Assembly: GCF_002754195.1 (NCBI RefSeq)
Contig: NZ_PEEU01000001.1
Location: 3,968,001 to 4,032,000, forward strand
Source of the DNA: Flavobacterium sp. 9
GTDB lineage: Bacteria; Bacteroidota; Bacteroidia; Flavobacteriales; Flavobacteriaceae
Length of the DNA: 64,000 bases
Reading direction: 5' to 3'
In this document: positions 32,382 to 42,130 of the stretch, piece after piece
Layout of the letters: each line of letters starts with the position of its first letter
How positions within the stretch are numbered: position 1 is the first letter of the stretch
Translations under genes and position numbers: made by a program
The notes under the pieces: model-generated
What the model was told of the DNA's origin: nothing
Seen by the model: the letters and a program-made list of their open reading frames with translations, nothing else
The model's database searches: none

Positions 32382-33905
32382 TTAGCTCTTAACAGTACAC
32401 ATCTCTTTCAACTGCTCCAAATAATCTCTCTGGTTCGAAAGCCTCGGAATCTTATGTTGTCCGCCAAGTTTATCACGTTCCTTTAGCCAATCGTAAAATA
32501 AGTTTTCACGTGCGACATTAATTACAAGCGGATTTAAAGTCATATTGTTATGGCGTTTGGCTTCATAATCGGAATTTAAAGTCTGTAAAGTTTCATCCAG
32601 AACTTTTTGGAAAAGCCCAACATCAGCAGGGTTTTTCTTGAATTCGATCATCCATTCGTGTGCGCCTTTTTCTTTATCCTGCATAAAAATTGGAGCAACG
32701 GTATAATCTATAACTTCGGTTTGAGTAAGTTGGCAAGCTTTGGCAATTGCCTGATCGGTATTTTCGACCATTAATTCTTCACCAAAAACATTAATATGAT
32801 GTTTCGTTCTTCCCGTAACACGAATTCTGTATGGGTTTAAAGAAGTAAAACGAACTGTATCTCCAATTAAATAACGCCATAAACCAGAATTTGTAGTAAT
32901 AACAATGGCGTAGTTTTTATCCAATTCAACATCTGCCAAACGAACTACTTTTTGATTTGGAGTTCCAAAAGTATCCATCGAAATAAACTCGTAGAAAATT
33001 CCGTAGTCCAACATCAATAATAAATCGCTCGAATTATTCAAATCCTGAATGGCAAAAAAGCCTTCAGAAGCATTATATATTTCGTAATATTTGAAATCTT
33101 TACTCGGTAAAATTTTCTTGTATTGTTCTTTATATGGAGAAAAACTTACGCCTCCATGAAAGTAAACTTCAAGATTTGGCCAAAGCTCTAATAAACTTTG
33201 TTTTCCTGTATTTTCTAAAACCTTATTCATCAAAACCAACATCCAGGACGGAACTCCGGCAAAACTGGTAACATTTTCGTTTTTGGTTTCATTTATAATG
33301 GCGGCAATCTTAGATTCCCATTCACTCATTAAAGAGGTTTTGCTGCTTGGAGTACTGCTAAATTCGGCCCAAATAGGCATATTTTCAATCAAAATAGCAG
33401 ACAAATCTCCAAAGAAAGTATTGTTGTTTTCGTAAATCTGAGAACTTCCGCCCAAGCGAAGGCTTTTTCCAAGAAACAATTCAGAATCCTCATTATTATT
33501 CAAGTATAAACAAAGTAAATCTTTACTTCCTTTATAATGACAATCTTCCAGAGCTTCGTTACTTACAGGAATAAATTTACTTTTGGCATTTGTAGTTCCG
33601 CTAGATTTGGCAAACCATTTAATAGGAGTTTCCCAAAAAACATTTTGTTCGCCTTGACGTGTGCGTTCAATCAAAGGCTGCAATTCTTCGTAAGTCGCAA
33701 TTGGAACTCTTTCTACAAAAGTAGCATAGGAGTTTATGGACGCAAAATCATATTTTTTTCCGATAATCGTATTTTCTGACGATGTCAATAAATTATGCAA
33801 CAGTTCTTCTTGAACTTCATTCGGATATTTTAGAAAAAGTTCAATTTGATGTATCCTTTGTTTCAGGACCCAAGAGGCAAACGAGTTGATTATTGATAAG
33901 GGCAT
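32382..33905 (-). CDS. GH3 auxin-responsive-promoter-like acyl-adenylating protein
   Basis: This 507-residue protein resembles bacterial GH3-family acid-amido synthetases. Recognisable segments are TPIKWFAKSSGTTNAKSKFI (ATP-binding loop), YNASEGFFAIQDL, GLWRYLIGDTVRFTSLNPYR and TGRTKHHINVFGEELMVENT, which are typical adenylate-forming motifs. Bacterial members are widespread in Bacteroidota; their natural substrates are unknown and the plant auxin role should not be transferred. The start MPLSIINSFASWVLKQR fits family members. It is monocistronic. Confidence 0.88.
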   Translation of the reverse strand: MPLSIINSFASWVLKQRIHQIELFLKYPNEVQEELLHNLLTSSENTIIGKKYDFASINSYATFVERVPIATYEELQPLIERTRQGEQNVFWETPIKWFAKSSGTTNAKSKFIPVSNEALEDCHYKGSKDLLCLYLNNNEDSELFLGKSLRLGGSSQIYENNNTFFGDLSAILIENMPIWAEFSSTPSSKTSLMSEWESKIAAIINETKNENVTSFAGVPSWMLVLMNKVLENTGKQSLLELWPNLEVYFHGGVSFSPYKEQYKKILPSKDFKYYEIYNASEGFFAIQDLNNSSDLLLMLDYGIFYEFISMDTFGTPNQKVVRLADVELDKNYAIVITTNSGLWRYLIGDTVRFTSLNPYRIRVTGRTKHHINVFGEELMVENTDQAIAKACQLTQTEVIDYTVAPIFMQDKEKGAHEWMIEFKKNPADVGLFQKVLDETLQTLNSDYEAKRHNNMTLNPLVINVARENLFYDWLKERDKLGGQHKIPRLSNQRDYLEQLKEMCTVKS

Positions 33906-33981
33906 GGGGAAAAATAGATTTTAGATTGATGATTTTACATTTTAGATTTCATGATTAGTTTAAAATCAGGAAAATTTAAAA

Positions 33982-34012
33982 TTTGAATATCGATAGACAA
34001 ATACTAACTTTG
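33982..34012 (+). promoter_or_regulatory. Promoter of the DUF2797 gene
   Basis: TTTG (33982-33985), a 19-nt gap, then TAACTTTG (34005-34012). This is one of the best matches to the Bacteroidota consensus in the window. Confidence 0.7.
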
Positions 34013-34162
34013 TCACTTTATCAAAAATAGTGTTTTTTTATAAAAAACAATTGTATTTGAACTAAAGATTCAACTTCAAAAATGGAATTATATGATAAAA
34101 TGTTCCAAATTCTTCAAAGTGAATTAAAATCTAAAATAAGCAATCTAAAATCTAAAATTAAA

Positions 34163-34957
34163 ATGACATATCAAGGAGTACTTACAAAAATGCAAACTGA
34201 AATGGGAGATCCAATTCAATATTATTTGGTTTTCGAAGATAGTTTTCTAAATATGAATCAATTATTGAATAAAGAGATTGAGATTAATTTTGTGGGTTAT
34301 GAATGTTTGAATTGTCATAAAAAGAAGAAAATATACAGACAAGGTTTTTGTTATGATTGTTTTTACTCGAGTCCTGCAGTTGGAGATTGGATTATGAGAC
34401 CGGAATTAAGTACGGCTCATTTAGGAATCGCTGACCGTGATTTAGACTATGAGCAAAAAGTGCAATTGCAGCCACATATTGTTTATTTGGCACTTGCAAG
34501 TGAAGTAAAAGTAGGTGTGACGCGCAAAACACAAGTTCCAACGCGTTGGATAGATCAGGGCGCAACACAAGCAATCGCAATTGTTGAGGTTCCTAATCGA
34601 TATTTGGCAGGAATTACTGAGGTTGCGTTAAAAGATCATTATACGGATAAAACGAATTGGAGAAAAATGCTTCAAAGTACGGGCGAAAGTTTTGATTTGA
34701 TTGCTGAAAAAGTAAAAGTAGAAAGCTTAATTCCGTCTGAAGTTCAGGAATACTTTTATTCTCAAAAAAATGATCTTTATGAATTGCATTATCCTGTTCT
34801 AAATTATCCTGCAAAAGTGGCCAGTTTGAACTTAGATAAGACACCTTCTTTTCAGGGAAAATTAACAGGAATCAAAGGCCAATATTTAATTTTTGAAAAC
34901 GGAACTGTATTTAATATTCGTGGTTCTGAAGGTTATGTTGTCGAAATAAACGTCTAG
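34163..34957 (+). CDS. DUF2797 family protein
   Basis: The ATG at 34163 (MTYQGVLTKMQTEMGDPIQY) gives 264 residues. An upstream in-frame ATG at 34082 would add 27 residues encoded by CTAAAAT-type tandem repeats and is less likely. A zinc-ribbon-like C4 site uses CLNCHKKKK and then CYDCF. The next region, YLALASEVKVGVTRKTQVPT plus RWIDQGA, resembles the GIY-YIG core in its VGVTR...RWIDQGA pattern. The function of DUF2797 is not known. It is monocistronic. Confidence 0.82.
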   Translation: MTYQGVLTKMQTEMGDPIQYYLVFEDSFLNMNQLLNKEIEINFVGYECLNCHKKKKIYRQGFCYDCFYSSPAVGDWIMRPELSTAHLGIADRDLDYEQKVQLQPHIVYLALASEVKVGVTRKTQVPTRWIDQGATQAIAIVEVPNRYLAGITEVALKDHYTDKTNWRKMLQSTGESFDLIAEKVKVESLIPSEVQEYFYSQKNDLYELHYPVLNYPAKVASLNLDKTPSFQGKLTGIKGQYLIFENGTVFNIRGSEGYVVEINV

Positions 34958-35117
34958 TGTGAGTTGCCAAACGTCGATTGTTAATGGCTAACGGTCTAAT
35001 AATTTAGTGATTGGGGAATAATTTCCGTAGTTTTAAATCTCTTTCAAGTAGTTGAAGATGTGAATGTTGAAACATTTTCGTTACAATTTTGTAATAATTG
35101 CTTAATTGAAAGAATCT

Positions 35118-35180
35118 AATTTTAGAAAAAAAAAGAGGCTAGCTTTGAGTTAGTTAAATCTTTTCAATTTTTCTAAAATT
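35118..35180 (+). promoter_or_regulatory. GT9 gene promoter within an inverted-repeat pair
   Basis: The box TAGCTTTG (35140-35147) lies between two arms, AATTTTAGAAAAA (35118-35130) and its exact complement (35168-35180). The arms sit upstream and downstream of the likely start site. No TTG is seen at -33. Confidence 0.45.
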
Positions 35181-35216
35181 GGATATGGATTTTATAACCC
35201 CTAAATTATTTTATAG

Positions 35217-36296
35217 ATGAGTGTTTTGAGCAAAATAAATCATTACAGGCGTGGCGTAATGCGCAATCTGACTAAGAACATTGGAAAACCAAAAAGTGAA
35301 CTGGATATTGTTTTGGTTGATAAATCTGAGATTAAACGGGTTTTGATTTGTAGACCAAATGCAAGATTAGGGAATCTTTTATTGATTACACCTCTCGTTC
35401 AGGAAGTCATGGAAATATTTCCAAATTGTAAAGTCGATTTGTTTGTTAAGGGAACTTTAGCTCCAATAATTTTTGAGAATTACGAAAGCATTAATAAAGT
35501 AATCGATTTGCCCAAAAAGCCCTTCAAAAATTTACTGAAATACATTAATGTCTGGATTTCAATAAAAAAACAAAAATATGATGTTGCGATCAATGTCGAT
35601 CAAAACTCTTCTTCAGGACGTTTAGCAGTCCAGTTTTCTAACGCTAAGTATAAATTTTACGGAGATTTACATGAAGAATCTCAACTTGTAAAAAGTGATT
35701 ACGATCATATTGCAAAATACCCGGTTTACAACTTTCGATATTACTTAACCAAACTTGGTCTTGCAAAAAGTAATAAAATAATAGCTCCAATAGATCTTAA
35801 ATTATCGTCTTCGGAAATTGCTGAAGGAAAGAAAACGTTACATGATTTAGTTCATAATTCTAAAAGAACAATCTGCATATTTACTTATGCAACCGGTACA
35901 AAATGCCTGGCAGAAGATTGGTGGGATAATTTCTATAAACAACTTACTACAGAATATAAAGAGTATAATATCATTGAAATTTTGCCTGTAGAAAATGTTT
36001 CTCAAATTGACTTTAAAGCGCCTACTTTTTATAGTAAAGACATTCGGGAAATAGGATCTGTAATCGCCAATGCTGATTTATTTATTGGTGCCGATAGTGG
36101 TATTATGCATTTGGCAAGCGCTGTTCAGACTCCAACAATTGGATTGTTTTCTGTGTCAAACATGAAAAAATACGAACCTTATGATAATTGCAGTATTGGA
36201 GTAGATATCAATTTATATTCGAAGAAAGATTATATAAAAACGATAAACTCAATTTTGAATAATGGAAAATTAAACATCTATTCAAAAGCAATTTAA
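35217..36296 (+). CDS. Glycosyltransferase family 9 (heptosyltransferase-like)
   Basis: This 359-residue protein shows the GT9 layout. The N-terminal Rossmann-like half includes RVLICRPNARLGNLLLITPL. The C-terminal half includes ICIFTYATGTKCLAEDWWDN and the donor-binding signature IANADLFIGADSGIMHLASA followed by PTIGLFS. GT9 enzymes transfer heptose or similar sugars in lipopolysaccharide core synthesis on the cytoplasmic face. The exact sugar is not deducible. It stands alone, between the DUF2797 gene and a bidirectional terminator. Confidence 0.88.
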   Translation: MSVLSKINHYRRGVMRNLTKNIGKPKSELDIVLVDKSEIKRVLICRPNARLGNLLLITPLVQEVMEIFPNCKVDLFVKGTLAPIIFENYESINKVIDLPKKPFKNLLKYINVWISIKKQKYDVAINVDQNSSSGRLAVQFSNAKYKFYGDLHEESQLVKSDYDHIAKYPVYNFRYYLTKLGLAKSNKIIAPIDLKLSSSEIAEGKKTLHDLVHNSKRTICIFTYATGTKCLAEDWWDNFYKQLTTEYKEYNIIEILPVENVSQIDFKAPTFYSKDIREIGSVIANADLFIGADSGIMHLASAVQTPTIGLFSVSNMKKYEPYDNCSIGVDINLYSKKDYIKTINSILNNGKLNIYSKAI

Positions 36297-36311
36297 TAAA
36301 GTACTTTAAAT

Positions 36312-36350
36312 AAAAAAGAGGCATTCACCAAAGTGAATGCCTCTTTTTTT
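36312..36350. terminator. Bidirectional terminator between GT9 and AsmA genes
   Basis: AAAAAAGAGGCATTCAC (36312-36328) and its exact complement (36333-36349) flank a 4-nt loop. The two convergent genes lie 15 and 17 nt away. Confidence 0.9.
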
Positions 36351-36366
36351 ATGCTCATTTTTTTAT

Positions 36367-38961
36367 TTAGTTTTTCTTCTTGAACAAACCGTTTATCAAG
36401 TCACTTGCTTTTTTAGTAACTTCTTGAGTTTTCTGTTCTTTTTCAGTTGCAGCAGCTTTTGTAGTATCTTTTGCTTTTGTATTCTTGTTGATTAAATCAT
36501 TAAGTGCAGAAGCTCCTTTTTGTGTCAACTTTTCTTTTTGTTGATTTGCAACTTGCGATGCTAAACTTGTAACTGCAGATTTCATATCAGTTGAGATTTT
36601 TGGATTAGAAAAATTCCCTGTAATCATTGCGTTTATCGGAATGTTTTGCAATTTCGCAGCATCAGCAGGAGACATTTTCGAGATAAAAGCATTTGCTTCG
36701 CTTCCTAAATACTTAGCCGGAACATCCAATTTTAAGTTATAATTCATTGATTGGTCAAAACCGTGAGTTCCACCAACAGTGATTTTAATATCCTGATATT
36801 TGATGTCAAATGGTTTTACATTTACTTTTCCGTTTTCAAAAGTTAAAGCGGCTTTAATATCATTTAAATTTATCTTATTCATATCGATAAATTTAATGTT
36901 TGATGTCAAAGCATTTAATACTGTTGAATTTTTAGAATTTATCGTAGTTGAAAGTAATTGTCCTAACAAATCTCCTGAAATAGATTTTAAATCCGGAGTT
37001 AATTCTTTCGCATCTAAGTTTCCGTTTAATTTAATAGTAGAATTCAATTTACCATTGATAATTCCGGCAATTGGAGCGATCTTTTTCATCATGTCCAATT
37101 GAGTAAAAGTCTGTGCAATATCAACTTGATTGAAACCTAAATTCATATCAAAAGTTGGCACTTTTGCTTTTGTAGAAACTGTTCCTGTTAAACCAATTGT
37201 TCCGCCAAAAATTGAAGTTTTAAAGTTCTCTAAAGTTGCTTTTTCATCTTTTACGATTAATTTACCAGAAACATCCTTTAGTTTTAAATTATCATATAAA
37301 ACTGTTGTTGCTTTGGCATTGATAGTACAATTTAAAAAAGCTGGAATTTTCATCGCTTCTGTTGGTTTTGCTGCAGCTTTTTCAGTTGCAGGTTCACCGG
37401 CAGTCATAAAATCATCAACCGCTAATTGGTTTGAGCTCATGTTGAAATTTCCTTTTAGTTCTTGTTTTTTAAACATAAAACCATAGAAATTTTCCAGAAC
37501 ACCATTTATGCTTAAATCACTTTTTCCGGTTGTAGCATCAAATTTTTTCAGATTAATAGTGCTTGGATTAAATTCAACCAAAGCCGTACTAATGTTCATA
37601 GATTTGTTATTCTCATCTGTATATTTAAAGCCTGACAAACTCATTGTTCCGGCATTTTTAATATTTTGATATTGGCTTTTTTCTACAGATGCCATATCAA
37701 AATTGGTCGTAACATCAGCTTTTAAAATACCAGCCAATGGTTTGTCCATTTTGATTGGATATGCTTTTGAAAGGTTTGCTAAGTTGATCGTTCCTTTTAA
37801 TGCAGCATCTACAATAGGATTTACTGTAATGTTTTTGATATTCGCTTTAGCGCTAAAAACGTCCTGATCAATTCTAAAAGAAAGCTTGTCTAAATTAACG
37901 TAGGTGTCATTTAGAATTCCTGTTTCATTGATGATTTTTGTGTCGATTACAATATTCTGAACTGATTTTGGTAAGTTAGGATATTGAAAAGAAGCATTGT
38001 TTGAAGCAATCGCAATATTGAATTTAGGAACTGTAGTATCTGTCAATTCACCTTTTGCAAAACCAGCTACAGTAAAATCTCCAGTTGTTTTTACACCATC
38101 TAAACCAGAAGCATATGCCGACGGAATTAAACCTAAGAAATTGGTGAAAGACGAAGTTGGTGTTTTAAATTTTAAATCATAAATCTGACCTGCATCAACC
38201 ATCTGAATAAAACCGTCAAATTCTAACGGTAATTGATTAATCAAGGCTTTATTTTCTTTAAAAGTATATTTACTTTTTTCTAAATCAATTCCTAAAACTG
38301 CGTCTAAAGTCAGTTTTACGTTTTTCATATAATTGATTTTGTCCATATCCAAAGATACTTTGGCAGTAGATTTTGTAGTCAAATCTAGTTTAGAATTGGT
38401 AAAATCTCCCGTTCCTTCGTGATTTAAACTATCAATTACCATTTTTATTTTTGATCCCTGATCGATATATCTAAAGGTAAAGTTTTCGATTTTATAATTC
38501 TGAATTTTCAATGAAAGCGGTTTACTAGCATCGTCTTTCTTTGTTTCTTCTTTGTCTTTTAAAGCGATATCGAAGTTACCAATACCATCTTTATTAAAGA
38601 TGATATTAATTAAACCATTCGTAGAACTAATTCCCTGAATGCTTAAAGGTTCGTCTTTTCCTTTGAAAAGTTCTTTAATACTCATTTTTAGATTCAATTC
38701 GCCTAGTGAAACCAAAGTATCACCTTCAAAAGGAGCTTTGTTGATAATAACCAATTTCTCGATTCCAACAGTTGCATTTGGGAAGTTTTTAAACAAACTT
38801 AAATCAGCGTCAGCAAAACTTACTTTTGCATCAACACTTTCGTTAATAGCCTCGGCAATTTTGGCTTTTATCTGATCTTTAAAAAAATAAGGAATGGCAA
38901 ATAATGCAGCAACAATGACGACAAGTACAATGGCTGCGATTTTTAGAATTTTCTTTAACAT
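36367..38961 (-). CDS. AsmA family protein
   Basis: This 864-residue envelope protein has an N-terminal membrane anchor (about residues 7-27, KIAAIVLVVIVAALFAIPYF) followed by KDQIKAKIAEAINESVDAKV, a typical AsmA/TamB-like start. The body is a long repetitive beta-rich groove. The C-terminal AsmA block (about 620-790) includes ISGDLLGQLLSTTINSKNST and FENGKVNVKPFDIKYQDIKI. A Lys/Thr/Ala-rich tail closes the protein. AsmA-like proteins are thought to bridge the periplasm and carry phospholipids to the outer membrane. A TATTTTTG box (39010-39003) lies about 40 nt upstream. Confidence 0.9.
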   Translation of the reverse strand: MLKKILKIAAIVLVVIVAALFAIPYFFKDQIKAKIAEAINESVDAKVSFADADLSLFKNFPNATVGIEKLVIINKAPFEGDTLVSLGELNLKMSIKELFKGKDEPLSIQGISSTNGLINIIFNKDGIGNFDIALKDKEETKKDDASKPLSLKIQNYKIENFTFRYIDQGSKIKMVIDSLNHEGTGDFTNSKLDLTTKSTAKVSLDMDKINYMKNVKLTLDAVLGIDLEKSKYTFKENKALINQLPLEFDGFIQMVDAGQIYDLKFKTPTSSFTNFLGLIPSAYASGLDGVKTTGDFTVAGFAKGELTDTTVPKFNIAIASNNASFQYPNLPKSVQNIVIDTKIINETGILNDTYVNLDKLSFRIDQDVFSAKANIKNITVNPIVDAALKGTINLANLSKAYPIKMDKPLAGILKADVTTNFDMASVEKSQYQNIKNAGTMSLSGFKYTDENNKSMNISTALVEFNPSTINLKKFDATTGKSDLSINGVLENFYGFMFKKQELKGNFNMSSNQLAVDDFMTAGEPATEKAAAKPTEAMKIPAFLNCTINAKATTVLYDNLKLKDVSGKLIVKDEKATLENFKTSIFGGTIGLTGTVSTKAKVPTFDMNLGFNQVDIAQTFTQLDMMKKIAPIAGIINGKLNSTIKLNGNLDAKELTPDLKSISGDLLGQLLSTTINSKNSTVLNALTSNIKFIDMNKINLNDIKAALTFENGKVNVKPFDIKYQDIKITVGGTHGFDQSMNYNLKLDVPAKYLGSEANAFISKMSPADAAKLQNIPINAMITGNFSNPKISTDMKSAVTSLASQVANQQKEKLTQKGASALNDLINKNTKAKDTTKAAATEKEQKTQEVTKKASDLINGLFKKKN

Positions 38962-39083
38962 ATTTATAGATTTGAGGATTTAATATGAATATTTAACTGA
39001 TGCAAAAATAGCTTTTTTGATTTAGTTCTGCGATAAAGTTTTCTTAAAAACTGTAAGAATTTTACTTTGTTTGTTAAAATAAA

Positions 39084-39117
39084 AAAATCCGTTTGACTAT
39101 ATATTCAAACGGATTTT
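39084..39117 (-). terminator. Terminator of the sppA-hydrolase operon
   Basis: AAAATCCGTTTGA (39084-39096) and TCAAACGGATTTT (39105-39117) pair around an 8-nt loop. On the minus strand it lies 18 nt beyond the hydrolase stop and ends in a T-tract. Confidence 0.8.
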
Positions 39118-39134
39118 GGTTTTTATTATTTTAA

Positions 39135-40085
39135 TTATTTCAGAATAAAAGAAACAATCTTATTAGTCATAACTTCGGAAATTGGTAAAGTCGCGTTGTT
39201 ATAACTTTCTAAATTTGCCTGTTTGTCGCCTTCGATAATTTTCATGATATGATTCATTTTATCTACGATCAGTAATTCGGCATTTTTGTTAGACTTGGAT
39301 AAGTTCTCAGCATCTTGCACCGTGACTTGCAAATCGTTGTTTCCTTGCAGAATTAAAACTGGAACATTTAGCTTTTTGATTTCTGTTTGTGGATTGTATT
39401 TAAACCACGAAATCAAATACGGCTGAATACTCGACCTGAAAAGTGAATTAAGCATTGGATCAACTTTTTTAACCGTATTTCCAGTTTTTAAACTGTCAAT
39501 AATAGGAAAGGTCATTTCCTCAATTTGCTTATTAGATTTACTTGCTATTTGTGCCTTTATGATTTTATCTGCTGAATCTCCGGCTCCGGCAATAGAAATA
39601 AATTTATTTGCTTTTGCTCCTGCAATCATTCCTATTAATGAACCTTCGCTATGTCCAATGATTACTAATTGCGAAAAACGTTTGTCTTGTTTCAGGAAAT
39701 TAATCCAGCTTTTGGCATCTTCGGTATAATTTTCAAAAACTAAACTAGATTCAGATATTGCAGAAGCTTTGCTTTCGCCAATTCCTCTTTTGTCATATCT
39801 TAATGATGCAATCCCGTTTTTTGCCAAAGCTTCAGCCAGCATTTTTAACGAATTATTTTTCATCATCGGATTATTTCCGTCTCTGTCTGTTGGTCCTGAA
39901 CCTGCAATTATTAATGCAACAGGATATTTCTTCGTTAAATCAGGAACGGTTAAAGTACCAAAAAGCTGATCGTTATTAATTTTTAAAATTACATTAGACT
40001 CTTTATAGGTATCTTGTTTTTTATCCTGAGCATTTACAAAGCTCAAAAAGAAAATAGTGAGCAGAAGAACTATATTTTTCATCAC
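39135..40085 (-). CDS. Secreted alpha/beta hydrolase
   Basis: This 316-residue protein has a signal peptide (1-19, ending FVNAQ). The hydrolase fold shows LIIAGSGPTDRDGNNPMMKN, SLRYDKRGIGESKAS, the nucleophile elbow IIGHSEGSLIG (Ser in GHSEG), VLILQGNNDLQV for the acid and KMNHIMK with the likely catalytic His. It lies 6 nt after sppA on the same strand, so the two are cotranscribed. Periplasmic action is likely; the substrate is unknown. Confidence 0.88.
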   Translation of the reverse strand: MMKNIVLLLTIFFLSFVNAQDKKQDTYKESNVILKINNDQLFGTLTVPDLTKKYPVALIIAGSGPTDRDGNNPMMKNNSLKMLAEALAKNGIASLRYDKRGIGESKASAISESSLVFENYTEDAKSWINFLKQDKRFSQLVIIGHSEGSLIGMIAGAKANKFISIAGAGDSADKIIKAQIASKSNKQIEEMTFPIIDSLKTGNTVKKVDPMLNSLFRSSIQPYLISWFKYNPQTEIKKLNVPVLILQGNNDLQVTVQDAENLSKSNKNAELLIVDKMNHIMKIIEGDKQANLESYNNATLPISEVMTNKIVSFILK

Positions 40086-40091
40086 TTTAAA

Positions 40092-41849
40092 TTATTTGAT
40101 GTTTAACCCAAAAGGAAGGATTGCCTGAACACCTTTTTGATTTTGAAACCTTTTTACCTGTTCGATAAGTTGGTAGTTTTCTTCTCCGATTTCTTCTTTT
40201 ATAAAAGCTTCTTTCGATTGTGCAAAAGGCAGATTTGAAAGTAAATCATTGAATGTTTTTTCATATTCAGGATAGTTTTGAGTGCTGTATGTTTTTACTT
40301 TGGCAATTTTTGCAGCCTCGGCAATAGCATCATTCAAACCTCCAATTTTGTCAACCAAACCAATTTTCAAAGCTTCAGTTCCTGACCAAACTCTTCCTTG
40401 TGCGATAGCATCTACTTGCGCAAAAGTCATTTTTCGACCTTGAGCCACATGAGTTACAAAAGTATTGTAGATTTGTTCAACTCCTTCTAATGTAAAGGCT
40501 TTAAACTTCTCATCAATTGGCACAAACGGACTATAATTAGCGGAGTTTTCGTGTGTTTTTACTTGTTCTGTATTGATTCCTAATTTAGTTGCCAAAGGGC
40601 TGAAGTTAGGTAAGATACCAAATACACCAATAGAACCGGTAATAGTATTGTTCTCAGCAAAAATTTTGTTGGCGTTACAAGCAATATAATATCCTCCCGA
40701 AGCAGCATAATTACCCATTGAAACTACAACTGGTTTTACTTTTTTAGTGATTTCGATTTCTCTCCAAATCAAATCAGAAGTCAAAGCGCTTCCACCCGGA
40801 CTATCAATTCTAAGTACGATTGCTTTTACATCTTCATTTTTTCTGGCTTCTTGCAATGAACGACGCATTGAACCTTCTCCAATTACGTTAACATCTCCTT
40901 CACCGCTTTGTATTTCGCCTTGAGCGTAAATAATCGCGATTTGATCTGTTGCAGTATTGGTCAAAGCTGTTGTTATGTTGTTTTGAGTATAATCTGCGAT
41001 AGAAATTTTGTTGTAATCATCGTCTCCGGTTACTTTCAATTCTTTTTTAATGTTATCGTGATATACATCTTCATAAGCAACAATATCTACTAAATGTTGT
41101 GCTTTTGCCATTTCCGGAGTTCTGGCAAGCAAACCATTTGCGATTTCGTTTAATTTAGCAACAGGAATATTTCTACTTTTCGAAATATCGTTCGTAACCG
41201 TTGTCCAGATTGAGTTTAATAATGCTGTAACTTGTTCTCTGTTAGCATCACTCATTTTGTTTTCTAAGAAAGGTTCAACGGCACTTTTGTATTTTCCGTG
41301 ACGAATCACTTCCATATGAATACCTGATTTATCCTGAAAATCCTTAAAGAACATTACTTCAGACGAAAGTCCTTTGAAGTCTAAATCTCCGGCAGGATTC
41401 AAATAAACGGTGTTGGCAACTGAGTTTAAATAATATTCTTTTTGAGAATAAGTATTGGCGTAAGCCCAAACAAATTTTCCTGATTTTTTGAAACTTTCAA
41501 GTGCATTTCTCAAATCTTTATATTGTGCCAATCCTAAAGAAGACTGATCATTTAAAATAGAAATTCCTTTGATGTTATCATCTGTTTTTGCAGCTTCGAT
41601 AGCGCTGATAACATCCGTTAAACCGATTCCTTTTTTATCTGAAAAAACCGTTACCCAAGGATCTTTGTATTTTCCGGCGTAATCATTTTGAATTTGTTTT
41701 AAATCTAATTCTATAACAGAATCACCTTTAACAGAAACAGAATCGTCTCCGCCAAAAATAGTTCCAATTAGAATTACTCCAAAAAAGAAGAGCATAATAA
41801 ATACAAAAATACCAATAACTGTGGCAATTACATTTCCTAAAAACTTCAT
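40092..41849 (-). CDS. sppA: Signal peptide peptidase SppA, 67-kDa type
   Basis: SppA cleaves leftover signal peptides in the inner membrane. The 585-residue length fits the long form with two S49 domains. An N-terminal membrane segment (about 5-30, GNVIATVIGIFVFIMLFFFG) is followed by the N-terminal half carrying the catalytic Lys region HGKYKSAVEPFLENKMSD. The C-terminal half has RIDSPGGSALTSDLIWREI and the nucleophile block VSMGNYAASGGYYIA. Both catalytic blocks are intact. It is the first gene of a pair with the hydrolase; a TATATTTG box (41901-41894) lies upstream. Confidence 0.94.
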   Translation of the reverse strand: MKFLGNVIATVIGIFVFIMLFFFGVILIGTIFGGDDSVSVKGDSVIELDLKQIQNDYAGKYKDPWVTVFSDKKGIGLTDVISAIEAAKTDDNIKGISILNDQSSLGLAQYKDLRNALESFKKSGKFVWAYANTYSQKEYYLNSVANTVYLNPAGDLDFKGLSSEVMFFKDFQDKSGIHMEVIRHGKYKSAVEPFLENKMSDANREQVTALLNSIWTTVTNDISKSRNIPVAKLNEIANGLLARTPEMAKAQHLVDIVAYEDVYHDNIKKELKVTGDDDYNKISIADYTQNNITTALTNTATDQIAIIYAQGEIQSGEGDVNVIGEGSMRRSLQEARKNEDVKAIVLRIDSPGGSALTSDLIWREIEITKKVKPVVVSMGNYAASGGYYIACNANKIFAENNTITGSIGVFGILPNFSPLATKLGINTEQVKTHENSANYSPFVPIDEKFKAFTLEGVEQIYNTFVTHVAQGRKMTFAQVDAIAQGRVWSGTEALKIGLVDKIGGLNDAIAEAAKIAKVKTYSTQNYPEYEKTFNDLLSNLPFAQSKEAFIKEEIGEENYQLIEQVKRFQNQKGVQAILPFGLNIK

Positions 41850-42130
41850 AAGTATATTTTTTTTAATAAGTAGTAAAAAAGGTTGGTTTGTTACAAATAT
41901 AATCTAAATAGAATTTAATCCTTATACGTCATTTGTCAAATATTTGTATTATTTCAACTTTTGAATGCTGTAAATAAAGATACTTTATTTTGTAAGATTA
42001 TGATTGTTTTTTATATTAATTTAGATAAAAGAAGCGATTAAGAAAGAGTTTTCTTTTCTTGAAAACTTCTAATTCTTGAGTCAAATAATGTACTTAATTC
42101 TAAAATAGTTTTAGTTAATTTGCATTAATT

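Noticed and set aside
32382..33905. Plant-type auxin function for the GH3-like gene
   Set aside because: Only the adenylate-forming fold is supported; bacterial members have unknown substrates.
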